From positions 248,001 to 312,000 of the forward strand of contig CAJTHM010000002.1 in the NCBI GenBank assembly GCA_910576125.1: 64,000 nucleotides of DNA. The letters are read 5' to 3'. Positions 34,193 to 43,183 of this stretch are shown here, one piece after another; the stretch's first letter is position 1; each line of letters opens with the position of its first letter. Made by a program: the position numbers and the translations under genes. This DNA is from Lachnospiraceae bacterium (GTDB lineage: Bacteria; Bacillota; Clostridia; Lachnospirales; Lachnospiraceae). The notes below the pieces were generated by a model. That model was not told the DNA's origin. It saw only the letters and a list, made by a program, of their open reading frames with translations, and did no database searches.

Positions 34193-35527
34193 ATGATAAA
34201 GGTGATTACGTACGGGACATTTGACCTCTTCCACGAGGGGCACTACCGCCTGCTGCAGAGAGCCAAGGCCCTGGGGGATTATCTGATTGTGGGCGTGACT
34301 ACGGAAGCCTACGACAAGACCAGGGGAAAGCTGAACGTGATAGATTCCCTGGTGACCCGTATCGAAAATATAAAAAAGACAGGCTTCGCGGATGAAATCA
34401 TCATCGAGGAGACGGAGGGGCAGAAGTTCAACGATATCAAGAGGCTGGGCATTGACATCTTCACTGTGGGATCCGACTGGACGGGCTGCTTTGACTACCT
34501 GAATGATTACTGCAAGGTAGTCTATTTGGAGCGCACCAAGAACATTTCCAGCACCATGCTGCGGGAACAGAACAGCCATATCCAGAGAATCGGCATCATA
34601 GGGACGGGCAGGATTGCGGGCAGGTTCATGCCAGAGGCGAAGCTTGTCAGCGGCATCAGCACCCAGGGGGTATATAATCCCCATTGGGACAGCGCGGTGA
34701 GATTTGCCGACAGATGGGAAATCGATGCCTATGCGGATATGGAGGAATTCTTCGCGGCTGTGGACGTGGTGTACATCGCTTCGCCCCATGAGACCCACTA
34801 CGGATATATCAGGGCGGCTCTGGAGCATGGAAAGCATGTGCTCTGCGAGAAGCCCATGGTGCTGGAGCGGGCCCAGGCGGAGGAGCTGTTCCGGCAGGCA
34901 AAGGAGCGGGAGCTGATTCTCTTCGAGGGAATCAAGACAGCGTACTGCCCGGGTTTCCAGAAGCTGCTGGGAATCGCCTGCAGCGGCAGCATAGGAAGCA
35001 TCCGGAACGTGGAGGCCTGCTTTACGAAGCTGGAGGCGGCAGATACAAGGGAACTGACGGACGCAAGGTATGGAGGGAGCTTTACGGAGCTGGGGAGCTA
35101 TTGCATGCTGCCGATCCTGAAGCTGTTCGGGAAGGAGTTCCAGGAGATACGGTTCGACTCCCTCAATGGGGAGAACGGGCTGGATCTGTTCACGAAAGTC
35201 TCTTTGAAGTATCCCAATGGAATCGCTACGGCCACCTGCGGCCTGGGGGTCAAGTCGGAGGGGCGGCTGCTGATTGCGGGCACGAAAGGGTACATCGTGG
35301 CGGAGGCGCCCTGGTGGAAGACGGCCTATTTCGAAGTGCATCACGAGAATCCGGGGGACATACAGAAGTATTCGGAAATCTTCCTGGGGGACGGGCTGCG
35401 GTATGAAATCAGCGATTTCCTGTCCATGATTACCAGCACCGAGAAGAATAATTTTAAGCTGACGAGAGGGGAATCCGTGGCGCTGGCGGGGATGATGGAG
35501 AGGTTCCTGGGCCAGGCCGGGCGGTAG
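34193..35527 (+). CDS. bifunctional: TagD-like cytidylyltransferase fused to Gfo/Idh/MocA oxidoreductase
   Basis: 444 aa. Residues 1-~128 are a glycerol-3-phosphate cytidylyltransferase type domain: TYGTFDLFHEGHYRLLQRAK (HxGH) and RTKNISSTMLR (RTxGISTT motif). Residues ~132-444 are an NAD(P)-dependent oxidoreductase with GIIGTGRIAGRF, then EKP at CEKPMVL. The two activities in one chain suggest that a polyol phosphate is made or modified by redox and then activated with CTP to a CDP-polyol for the neighbouring phosphotransferases. Ribosome site gggag. The substrate cannot be read from the sequence. Confidence 0.87.
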   Translation: MIKVITYGTFDLFHEGHYRLLQRAKALGDYLIVGVTTEAYDKTRGKLNVIDSLVTRIENIKKTGFADEIIIEETEGQKFNDIKRLGIDIFTVGSDWTGCFDYLNDYCKVVYLERTKNISSTMLREQNSHIQRIGIIGTGRIAGRFMPEAKLVSGISTQGVYNPHWDSAVRFADRWEIDAYADMEEFFAAVDVVYIASPHETHYGYIRAALEHGKHVLCEKPMVLERAQAEELFRQAKERELILFEGIKTAYCPGFQKLLGIACSGSIGSIRNVEACFTKLEAADTRELTDARYGGSFTELGSYCMLPILKLFGKEFQEIRFDSLNGENGLDLFTKVSLKYPNGIATATCGLGVKSEGRLLIAGTKGYIVAEAPWWKTAYFEVHHENPGDIQKYSEIFLGDGLRYEISDFLSMITSTEKNNFKLTRGESVALAGMMERFLGQAGR

Positions 35528-35588
35528 AACGGGATAGGGAACATAGAATGAATAGAACATATTAAAGACGCAGAAGAGGAGTCAGTTC

Positions 35589-36314
35589 ATGAAAATATGG
35601 GCGCACAGGGGATGCAGCCAGATGTATCCCGAAAATACGATACTGGCATTTGAAAAAGCGGCTGCAATTGAGGGCCTGGCGGGAATCGAACTGGATATCC
35701 AGCTCTCCAGAGACGGGCATATGGTGGTATGCCATGACGAAAGGGTAGACCGGACGACGGATGGCATCGGGGAAGTCCGCGGCTTCACGCTGGCGGAGCT
35801 GAAAGGCCTGAGGATAGAGGCGGGAGGCGGCAGGACAGAGCGGATTCCCACCATAGAGGAGGTTCTGGATTTGCTGGAGCCGAAGTTCGCCGGAGGCTTC
35901 AAGCTGAACATAGAGCTGAAGAACAGCAATTTCCCCTATGAGGGGATGGAAGAGCGCATAGTGGAACTGGTACAGGAAAGAGGGCTGCAGGGAAATGTGA
36001 TATACTCTTCTTTCAGCGCGTTGTCTCTGGAGAAGCTTCGCAGGATTGACCCAAAGGCCGAAATCGGGATGCTGGATACCAAGGTTTCGGACTGCCTTTT
36101 CAAGCTGAAAGGCAGCTGCGGCGCCAATGCGCTCCATCCGTTCTGGCGGGGGATAGACCTGCCTGCGGAGCAGCTGCGGGGCTATGCGGTGAGGGCATGG
36201 CTTTCCGGGCATCTGTATCCGGAGAGGCCTACGGGCGCAAGGCTGGATCTGGCGGCGCTGGAGGGGAGGGGGATTACGGATTTGTTCTTGAATGAGCCGG
36301 AGGTGTACTGTTAA
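35589..36314 (+). CDS. glycerophosphodiester phosphodiesterase (GDPD family)
   Basis: 241 aa, usual length for cytosolic GDPD. Motifs AHRGCSQMYPENT (catalytic HRG...PENT), GIELDIQLSRDGHMVVCHDERVDRTT (E-x-D metal ligands and HD) and LNIELK are present. It hydrolyses glycerophosphodiesters to glycerol-3-phosphate plus an alcohol. There is no signal peptide, so cytoplasmic. Next to the CDP-polyol genes it could supply or recycle glycerol-3-phosphate. ATG after gaagaggagtc. Confidence 0.9.
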   Translation: MKIWAHRGCSQMYPENTILAFEKAAAIEGLAGIELDIQLSRDGHMVVCHDERVDRTTDGIGEVRGFTLAELKGLRIEAGGGRTERIPTIEEVLDLLEPKFAGGFKLNIELKNSNFPYEGMEERIVELVQERGLQGNVIYSSFSALSLEKLRRIDPKAEIGMLDTKVSDCLFKLKGSCGANALHPFWRGIDLPAEQLRGYAVRAWLSGHLYPERPTGARLDLAALEGRGITDLFLNEPEVYC

Positions 36315-36448
36315 AGAAAAGGAAGATACCGTCAGGAATACTCTTAAGCGGATTGAGGAAAGGTAATAGCTGGTCATGGAGTGATTCGTGATTGCAATAA
36401 AGAGACGAGCATGTTATAATTTTGAAATAAGAAAGGGGGGGATATCCC

Positions 36449-36967
36449 ATGGACAGCGATAAGAAAAATAAGTATATGGAAATGCTTCTGAATGCTTACA
36501 ATAAAGGATTGCTCAGAATAATTTGGAGCACATCAGGTTTTTCACTGGGAATTGAAACAGAAAAGAGGGATTTTATCCCTGAATTGAGCGAAAAGGCATT
36601 TGTTGATTATGTGTTTTCTGTTATTAAAATTGTGATTGATCTTGCGGAAGGCAGAAATGTAGACGATATATCGGAAGAGGATTTGGAAGTCGCCAGGGCA
36701 ATTTATGAGCAGGAGGATGACTTGAAAAATCATCTTTATATAAAGAAGCACAGCAAAATTCATTGCTTTAAATTGTTGGAAAGCCAAATTATCAGTTACA
36801 GGAATGATGAAAATCCTAAAGAAACAGAGGCTGTTTCAGCCATATTGAAGTTATCCACGGAGAATGGGGATGATGAGTCGTCAAATGCTTTTGAGGTTTC
36901 AGGAAGGGACTTGGAATATATCATAAAATATTTAACAGAACTTAAAGAAAAAATGGATTCAATCTGA
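36449..36967 (+). CDS. hypothetical protein upstream of a toxin-antitoxin-like pair
   Basis: 172 aa, ATG with gaaaggggggg upstream. Helical, acidic, no recognised motif or membrane segment. It ends 10 bp before the DUF433 gene and shares its orientation and lower GC, so it is probably in the same operon. Function not assigned. Confidence 0.7.
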   Translation: MDSDKKNKYMEMLLNAYNKGLLRIIWSTSGFSLGIETEKRDFIPELSEKAFVDYVFSVIKIVIDLAEGRNVDDISEEDLEVARAIYEQEDDLKNHLYIKKHSKIHCFKLLESQIISYRNDENPKETEAVSAILKLSTENGDDESSNAFEVSGRDLEYIIKYLTELKEKMDSI

Positions 36968-36977
36968 TGGAGGAAAG

Positions 36978-37400
36978 ATGGCAGAGCTATTAATGAAGAA
37001 TTTTGATACTGTTTTTCCGGAGCTGTACAGGTATACATATAAAATGGAAAAAGAATATACATCCGGTTTAAGCAGTAAATATCAGACATATAATAATACT
37101 ATGAAGACTGATATTATATATTTGAAAAATGAACCCGGAAATGGCAGGGATATAAAACGGTACTTTGCCGAAATTGCTCAAAAATTTAATGAAATTCAGA
37201 GTAGCAGTGCAATTTTAGGGGGTATGCCGACAATAAAAGGAACCAGAATACCTGTCAGTCTGATGGTTGCCTGCTTTAAAGATGAAATGACTGTTCAGGA
37301 GATATGCGAGGAATACAATCTGACGCGGGATGAGGTTGAAAAGTCTATGGAGTATACAATGGAAATCTTAGATACTCCATATCAGGAAGGCTTGGAATGA
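36978..37400 (+). CDS. DUF433 domain protein (antitoxin-like)
   Basis: 140 aa. The C-terminal ~70 residues (GGMPTIKGTRIPVSLMVACFKDEMTVQEICEEYNLTRDEVEKSM) are the DUF433 winged-helix motif (xGxPxIxGTRIPV), typical of DNA-binding antitoxins paired with DUF5615 PIN-like toxins. The N-terminal half has no clear match. Its stop overlaps the next start (ATGA). Confidence 0.87.
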   Translation: MAELLMKNFDTVFPELYRYTYKMEKEYTSGLSSKYQTYNNTMKTDIIYLKNEPGNGRDIKRYFAEIAQKFNEIQSSSAILGGMPTIKGTRIPVSLMVACFKDEMTVQEICEEYNLTRDEVEKSMEYTMEILDTPYQEGLE

Positions 37401-37819
37401 AAGTATTGTTAGACGAAAATATTACTCAAAAGTCAATACCTGTTTTAGAAAAATACGGACATAATGTCATTCATGTATTAGACAGGTATAGTGCTGGGGA
37501 AAGCGATGAAACTGTATTTCAGCTTGCACTGAATGAACGGCGTGTATTAATAACATTAAATGGAAAAGACTTCATTATCTTTATTCCGCCTGTTGCTGAT
37601 TTGCCGTTGCATTATGGTCTGATATGGCTGAGAGGATTTCAGGTAACAAAAAAGAGTTACGAAAAAGTGATGGATATCATAGGCAGCTTTTTGGAAATCG
37701 AGGGCGATTCCGTAAAAAATACATATTATGCCATGAAAAAGAACAATGATTCTTATGACATAGTCAAACGATTTCCAGTAACGAAATTCCGTATGGTATC
37801 TGATCCGTGCAAATCTTAA
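37397..37819 (+). CDS. DUF5615 PIN-like protein (putative toxin)
   Basis: 140 aa. MKVLLDENI, then VLITLNGKDF, follows the DUF5615/Mut7-C PIN-like pattern: Asp6 and Glu7 near the N-terminus and a later acidic position. PIN-like proteins are RNases in toxin-antitoxin pairs; family members here are mostly uncharacterised. At 140 aa it is longer than the usual ~115. Confidence 0.85.
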   Translation: MKVLLDENITQKSIPVLEKYGHNVIHVLDRYSAGESDETVFQLALNERRVLITLNGKDFIIFIPPVADLPLHYGLIWLRGFQVTKKSYEKVMDIIGSFLEIEGDSVKNTYYAMKKNNDSYDIVKRFPVTKFRMVSDPCKS

Positions 37820-37994
37820 AAATCCGCCCTTTCCATGGTAAAGAATCAGGATATACAGGCCGATATAACTTCTAGAGCATTTTCCAACAATATATAAAGT
37901 GAATATCGCAGCAGGGAAGCATTAAGAGATTGCATGGAAGCAGGAGAATGACGGAACCTATTGTTGCTTGTGCAATGATGGGTTTTTTTGTAAG

Positions 37995-38023
37995 TTGATT
38001 TTAAGGTATATATATTTTATTAT
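37995..38023 (+). promoter_or_regulatory. sigma-A-type promoter of the glycan locus
   Basis: TTGATT (37995-38000), 17-bp spacer, TATTAT (38018-38023), 62 bp before the cytidylyltransferase start; very AT-rich surroundings. A similar tatatattttattatat stretch lies at 41850 before the radical SAM genes. Confidence 0.55.
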
Positions 38024-38084
38024 ATAATAAACAAATGAGCCGAACCGCTCAATAGAAAGCAAAGGCAGAACGGAGACAGAGACA

Positions 38085-38816
38085 GTGAACTATGCAATCA
38101 TACTTGCCGCCGGGGTAGGCCAGCGTATGCGGAACAGCGGACTGCCCAAGCAGTTCCTGAAACTGATGGGCAAGCCCATTATTGTCTATACACTGGAAAA
38201 ATTTGAAGAGTGCAGGGAAATCGACCGAGTGATCGTGGTCTGCCATGGAAGTTATGTGGAGCATATGAACAGCCTCATTGCGCTGTACCGTATCAGTAAG
38301 GCGGATAGAGTAATCGTAGGGGGCAGCGACAGGCAGAACAGCTTGCAGAAAGGCCTTGGCACCGTAGTAGAAGAGGGCGGGAAAGAAGACGATATTGTGG
38401 TAATACATGACGGCGTTCGGCCGCTGGTGGATCCGTCCATCCTCCATGAGAACATACGCATCGCCAGGCAGCATGGCTGTGCCGTCACGGTACATCCGGT
38501 GACGGAGACCGTGGTGATAACGGATGCGGAGGATGCAGGCATGGATGATTTTAAAAAAAGGGAAGATACCTATTCCATGACGTCGCCCCAGACGTTCCGG
38601 CTGGGCAGTATCCTGGACGCATACCGGAAGACAGAGATAGCAGGGAACCAGGCCCTTCCCCTGCTGGATGCCGCCATGGTGTATGCCAGGGCAGGCGGAG
38701 AGGTTCATTTGGTGAAAGAACAGGGCGTGAACATCAAAATCACCACGCCGGAAGATTATTACTTTTTAAAGGCCATGCTGGAGCTGGAGGAAAACAAATT
38801 CGTGTTCGGCCTGTGA
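38085..38816 (+). CDS. IspD/TarI-type cytidylyltransferase (likely ribitol- or other polyol-phosphate)
   Basis: 243 aa, GTG start after cggagacaga. Motifs: IILAAGVGQRMRNSGLPKQF (CTP loop), IHDGVRPLVDP, MTSPQTFR and INIKITTPEDY near the end. The fold covers IspD (isoprenoid) and TarI (CDP-ribitol). Neighbours (an SDR-type enzyme and a CDP-glycerol-type phosphotransferase) favour a TarI-like role in making an activated polyol phosphate. A housekeeping IspD role cannot be excluded from sequence alone. Confidence 0.87.
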   Translation: MNYAIILAAGVGQRMRNSGLPKQFLKLMGKPIIVYTLEKFEECREIDRVIVVCHGSYVEHMNSLIALYRISKADRVIVGGSDRQNSLQKGLGTVVEEGGKEDDIVVIHDGVRPLVDPSILHENIRIARQHGCAVTVHPVTETVVITDAEDAGMDDFKKREDTYSMTSPQTFRLGSILDAYRKTEIAGNQALPLLDAAMVYARAGGEVHLVKEQGVNIKITTPEDYYFLKAMLELEENKFVFGL

Positions 38817-38887
38817 TAGAGACATGCGATATTGTGGGATTCAGCCGGAAAGCAAAATCTGCGGGATGCGACGTGAGGAGTGAGACC

Positions 38888-39931
38888 ATGGTGGAACAGA
38901 GGGATATAGATATCATAATGAATAATCCCATAGACTGGGAGAGGTTCAGAAATAAGACGGTTCTGGTCACGGGAGCTACCGGAAGGCTTGGAATGTATCT
39001 TGTAGAGGCTGTCAGTAAAGCCGATATTGACTGGAACCTTAATGTCACAATCATCGCGCTGGCAAGAAATGGGAAGAAGCTGGAGAGAGTGTTCGGTGAA
39101 TCCTTAAAACTGCCCAATGTCCATACACTGGTACAGGACATCACGGAACCGATCAGATGGGACGGAGCTGTGCATTACATTTTCCACACGGCAGGGGCGG
39201 CCAGCCCCATGGACTTTACCAATGAGCCGGTGGACACCCTCTGGGGGCATGTACAGGGGACGCGGAACGTGCTGGAGCTTGCCAAAGAGAAGAAAAGTGA
39301 GAAAGTTCTTTATGTATCTACCGTCGAAATATACGGTGAGTGGAAGCGGGAAGAAGGGATTCGGGAGGATGACATGGGAGCTCTCCACTGTGACGGAGCC
39401 AGAGCCTGTTATCCGGAGGCAAAGCGTATGTGCGAGACTATGTTGGCGTCTTATGAGGCGCAGTACGGCATCCCCTATGTGGGAGTCCGGCTCTGCCATA
39501 CATTCGGCCCGGGGATATCCCTGGAGGACGGGCGGGCGTTTTCGGAGTTCCTCCGGAATGTGATAAAGGGGGAGGACATCGTGCTGCAGTCGGACGGCAG
39601 CGCGGTGCGCACCTACACTTATGTGGCGGATGCCATCGGCGGGCTGCTGCTGGCATTTACGAAAGGAAGAGAACATTATTACAATATTGCGAACTTAGAT
39701 AATCTGATCAGCATCCGGGATTTGGCGGAACTGATTGCCGGGCTGGATGCCAGGGGCAGGGTGAAGGTGCGGTATGCCAACCAGGAGGAGCAGAAGCTGC
39801 AGTATCTGCCTTTTAAGCTGGGCATCATGAACGTGGACAGGATCATGGGCATCGGTTGGCATCCGCAGGTGGGGCTGGAGGACGCGTTCCGGTATACGCT
39901 GGAGTCCTTTCAGCAGAGGAGCGGGAGTTGA
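38888..39931 (+). CDS. NAD-dependent epimerase/dehydratase (extended SDR)
   Basis: 347 aa from the ATG at 38888 (gaggag upstream). An in-frame GTG at 38813 overlapping the previous stop would add 25 residues with no family likeness. Rossmann motif VTGATGRLGMYLVEAV, catalytic Y-x-x-x-K in CYPEAKRM, and substrate-side VRLCHTFGPG and VRTYTYVADAIGGLLLA. Closest in type to nucleotide-sugar epimerases/decarboxylases. Together with the cytidylyltransferase it probably shapes a CDP- or NDP-linked intermediate. Confidence 0.87.
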   Translation: MVEQRDIDIIMNNPIDWERFRNKTVLVTGATGRLGMYLVEAVSKADIDWNLNVTIIALARNGKKLERVFGESLKLPNVHTLVQDITEPIRWDGAVHYIFHTAGAASPMDFTNEPVDTLWGHVQGTRNVLELAKEKKSEKVLYVSTVEIYGEWKREEGIREDDMGALHCDGARACYPEAKRMCETMLASYEAQYGIPYVGVRLCHTFGPGISLEDGRAFSEFLRNVIKGEDIVLQSDGSAVRTYTYVADAIGGLLLAFTKGREHYYNIANLDNLISIRDLAELIAGLDARGRVKVRYANQEEQKLQYLPFKLGIMNVDRIMGIGWHPQVGLEDAFRYTLESFQQRSGS

Positions 39932-39989
39932 GGAAGCTGAGGGAGAGGAAAAGCGGGAACAGGGAAGAGCTGCGTTGAAGAAGCGGGTG

Positions 39990-40105
39990 TAGAGATGTTA
40001 TGGAACCTGGGGAAGGAAAAGAAGCAGTGCAGAGATGTTGCTGAACCTGGGGAAAGAGGAAAAAGAAGCAAGGCAGGATGTTGCTGAATCTGCCGAAAGA
40101 GAAAG
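39990..40105 (+). repeat. three imperfect direct repeats in the gap after the SDR gene
   Basis: Units of ~45 bp starting agagatgttatggaacctgg, then gatgttgctgaacctgggg, then gatgttgctgaatctgcc, each followed by gaaa/aaag-rich sequence. They end just before the phosphotransferase 5' end and may have arisen with the damage to that start. Confidence 0.6.
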
Positions 40106-41338
40106 GCGGGAGCAGGAATAAACGAAGAAGCGCGGTATATACAAAAAAGAATATGGAAAGCGAGACTTCAGAGCGTCCCGTTCTATCTCTGCAGAATCTT
40201 TCCCATTCGCAGAAAGAAAATCGTCTTTTGCTGCATAGAGGGAACTACCGGCTATACCTGCAACCCCAAATATATTGCAGAGGAATTTATCCACCGGAAT
40301 GAGGGGTATGAGCTGGTATGGCTGGTGAATGATACCACAAAGCGATTTCCCGGGGAAATAAAGGTTGTCCGCAATACACTATGGAACAGGGCATACCAGC
40401 TGTCAACGGCGCATTTTTGGATTGATAACAGCAGAAAGCAGCTGGAAGCCAGGAAGCGCAGAGGGCAGATTTACATCCAGACCTGGCATGCAAAGCTGGG
40501 ATTCAAGCCCACTTGCCTGGACAGAGGGGCATCCTTTTCCAGAATCGCATACTTGGTCAGCAAGCACGATTCGGACATGATAGATTATGTGCTGTCCAAT
40601 TCAAAATGGTACGATGACACGCTTCCCACAGGGATGATTTATAACGGGCCGGTACTACGGACAGGTTCGCCGCGGTGCGACATCCTGGTCAATGACAGGA
40701 CTGTGGCAAGGAAGAAAGTAAGGGAAGACTATCATCTGGAAAAGGACGCGAAGATACTCATGTATGCGCCCACGTTCCGAGGAGGAAGCCAGGGGACGGA
40801 CAGGGCGATTGCGGTAAACCAGGGGTTCCCGGATTTCGGGCGGCTGCTGGCGGCATTGGAGAAAAGGTTTGGCGGGACATGGTATCTGTTCTTACGGCTG
40901 CACCCGCAGCTGGTGGCCCGGAACATGGACAGGGGAGCGGAAGACGGCGGGACTGAGGAAAGGCATTCCGATGGCAGGAAGAAAAGAATCGTGGATGTGA
41001 GCCGCGTGGACGACATGTATGAGATATTGGCCGGATGCGACGCCTTTATGACGGATTATTCCAGCGCGGCCTTCGACGCGGCCGTGATGAAGATACCAGT
41101 GTTCCTGTATGCGGATGATTATGGGGAGTATGAGGCGGAGCGGGGGAGGCTGCTGTGGGATTTGAGGAAGATGCCGTTCCCGCTGGCGTTGGATGACGAG
41201 GAGCTGGAGGGAAAGATTGTAGGATTTCAGGAGGCAATGTATCTGGATGGGGTGGAAACGTTATTTCGGGAAACCGGGATGGTTGAGGATGGGAATGCCG
41301 CGGGGAGGGTGGCGGATGTCGTCTGCCGGAATTGCTGA
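40088..41338 (+). CDS. CDP-glycerol glycerophosphotransferase family protein; normal start codon missing
   Basis: The first usable start is GTG 40325 (337 aa), but conserved family sequence lies upstream in the same frame (FYLCRIFPIRRKKIV, then TTGYTCNPKYIAEEF) with no ATG, GTG or TTG back to the stop at 40085. An ATA at 40118 in an apt place after 'gggagcagga' may be a mutated ATG; a frameshift is the alternative. The rest is typical: QTWHAKLGFKP, FRGG, LHPQL, VSRVDDMYEILAGCDAFMTDYSS and DYGEYEAERG. Transfers a glycerol- or ribitol-phosphate from a CDP carrier to a glycan. Activity is doubtful unless start is at GTG or ATA. Confidence 0.8.
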   Translation: MCRKRKAGAGINEEARYIQKRIWKARLQSVPFYLCRIFPIRRKKIVFCCIEGTTGYTCNPKYIAEEFIHRNEGYELVWLVNDTTKRFPGEIKVVRNTLWNRAYQLSTAHFWIDNSRKQLEARKRRGQIYIQTWHAKLGFKPTCLDRGASFSRIAYLVSKHDSDMIDYVLSNSKWYDDTLPTGMIYNGPVLRTGSPRCDILVNDRTVARKKVREDYHLEKDAKILMYAPTFRGGSQGTDRAIAVNQGFPDFGRLLAALEKRFGGTWYLFLRLHPQLVARNMDRGAEDGGTEERHSDGRKKRIVDVSRVDDMYEILAGCDAFMTDYSSAAFDAAVMKIPVFLYADDYGEYEAERGRLLWDLRKMPFPLALDDEELEGKIVGFQEAMYLDGVETLFRETGMVEDGNAAGRVADVVCRNC

Positions 41339-41415
41339 TATACCGTGCATTGAAATTTGAGATTGAAGTGTATAGGGAAATGTGATAAGATGTATGCGGG
41401 CTGGGAGACCAGCTT

Positions 41416-41722
41416 AAGGTGTTGCCTAAATGGTTAGCGGTTCGCCTTTCGCCAAAATGAGTACATTTTGAGAACTTCCTGTATCTGGGAGGTGGTACAT
41501 AGTGGAAAATAAGACGGAAGGATATATAATTGGTGTTAGATACTGTCTTGAAGATTGTCAGCATTATCTCCACGGTTGTAAATGTGATTACAAAAGTGGC
41601 TGATGTGCGGCAGAAGACAAAAGATAAACATCAAAAAAGCAACCGCGACGCCCAAGTTTAAGTTGCTTCTTTGATACCCAACTAATGATAAAGGCGAACC
41701 GTTGATATATGGGTGACACCTT
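41416..41722. mobile_element. MITE-like element with imperfect ~34-bp terminal inverted repeats
   Basis: The ends start aaggtgttgcc (41416) and, read from the right, aaggtgtcacc (to 41722). The innermost 12 bp (cggttcgccttt and its complement) are perfect. No transposase inside. It contains a 42-codon frame (GTG 41532 to ~41660) encoding a hydrophobic-then-basic peptide (LDTVLKIVSIISTVVNVITK), followed by a hairpin aagcaac/gttgctt. No clear target duplication. The alternative is a type I toxin-antitoxin-like locus. The rest of 41339-41963 is AT-rich non-coding DNA. Confidence 0.5.
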
Positions 41723-41963
41723 TTACAAGAATATTGTAGCATTGGCGGTGGAGAGTGTCAAGAGAGAACTTTTGTCTGATATTTGGGAGCTCGCTTTACT
41801 TCTATAATTATCGTAATGTAGATGTTTGTATTATAATACAAAGGTTTATATATTTTATTATATTAATTAGCATTTGTGGAGAAATAAAGGATAGTGACAT
41901 ACTTTAGTATTGATAAAATAATAGTTGAAATAAGAGCTGTTATGAAAGGATTAGGGGCTTTTT

Positions 41964-43169
41964 ATGATTGATATAGAAAATAAAATAGCGAATGACAAAA
42001 AAAGATATTTGGATTTTTGGGAGAGAAACAGAAATTATATAACGAATGTATATATATATGGGGCAGGTAGAATGGCTAAACCACTTGCGATGTTTCTAAA
42101 AGAAAATGGCGTGAAAATAAGTGCTTTTTGTGTTAGCGATAAGACATTGAATAAAAAGGAAGAGGAAGAAATACCTATTATTCAAATAGATGAATTGAAT
42201 GCTGATAGAGATAGAACTTTATTTATGTTAGGAGTTAATCCGCGTCTTAACAAGGAAATAACAGATACCTTATATAAACACGGATATAAAAATATAATAC
42301 AGTCTACAGAATATATTAGGTATTACGATAAATATCATTATGATTTCTATACGAATCCAATGATAGAAATAACTACAAAAGTAGGATGTGCTATAAACTG
42401 TAAATATTGTCCTCAGGATGTATTTATAAAGAATTACTTCAAAATTGGAAACGAAGACAGATACATGAAGTTTGAAACTTTTAAGAAATGTATTGATAAA
42501 ACACCTAAAAATACTCTGATAGAGTTTGCAGGTTTTTCTGAACCATTTTTGAATGATGAATGTATTCATATGATTGAGTATGCAAAGGAATCAGGGAGAA
42601 AGATTAATCTCTTTACAACTTTAGTCGGAATGAAGAAAGAAATGCTGCCAATTTTAGAGGATATTGAATATGGTGAGTTTGTATTGCATGTCCCTGACTC
42701 AGATAAGTATGCAAACATACCTGTAACAAATGAATATTTGGACTTGCTGGATTTGGTAATGGCAGGAAAAAAACCGAGTGGTGTACCATTAGTTGACTAT
42801 GCATGTAGCCAGGGAAAAGTGCCTGAAAATATTAAAGAACACTTAGGTGATAACGTTAGGATATTTATTTCATTATTGGATCGTGCCGGAAATTTAGATG
42901 ACCAATGCCTGTTTAAGAAACGAGGAATATCTGGAAAAATAGGTTGTGATATTTCGAAAACTATTAATCATAATGTACTTTTGCCAGACGGTAGAGTTGT
43001 AGTTTGTGCACAAGATTATGGAATGCAGCATGTACTAGGAAATTTGAGAGAAAAAACTTATGAAGAAATTATAAGTGGAAAGGAAGCAAAGAATATTATT
43101 TCGTGTATGGATAATCTTGCTGATACGAGTATTTTGTGTAGAAATTGCAGTTTGGCACGACAAGTATGA
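41964..43169 (+). CDS. radical SAM/SPASM protein with N-terminal GxG Rossmann-like module
   Basis: 401 aa. Residues ~28-130 hold the module seen in many neighbours (VYIYGAGRMAKPLAMFL at 29-45). The radical SAM [4Fe-4S] motif C-x3-C-x2-C is Cys142, Cys146, Cys149 (GCAINCKYCPQ). C-terminal cysteines (IGCDISKT, VVCAQDYGM, CRNCSLARQV) form a SPASM-like region for extra clusters. Such enzymes modify peptides or sugars by radical chemistry. AT-rich, unlike upstream genes. Tandem paralogue follows, overlapping slightly in frame space. Confidence 0.85.
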   Translation: MIDIENKIANDKKRYLDFWERNRNYITNVYIYGAGRMAKPLAMFLKENGVKISAFCVSDKTLNKKEEEEIPIIQIDELNADRDRTLFMLGVNPRLNKEITDTLYKHGYKNIIQSTEYIRYYDKYHYDFYTNPMIEITTKVGCAINCKYCPQDVFIKNYFKIGNEDRYMKFETFKKCIDKTPKNTLIEFAGFSEPFLNDECIHMIEYAKESGRKINLFTTLVGMKKEMLPILEDIEYGEFVLHVPDSDKYANIPVTNEYLDLLDLVMAGKKPSGVPLVDYACSQGKVPENIKEHLGDNVRIFISLLDRAGNLDDQCLFKKRGISGKIGCDISKTINHNVLLPDGRVVVCAQDYGMQHVLGNLREKTYEEIISGKEAKNIISCMDNLADTSILCRNCSLARQV

Positions 43170-43183
43170 CAGGAAAGGGCAGT

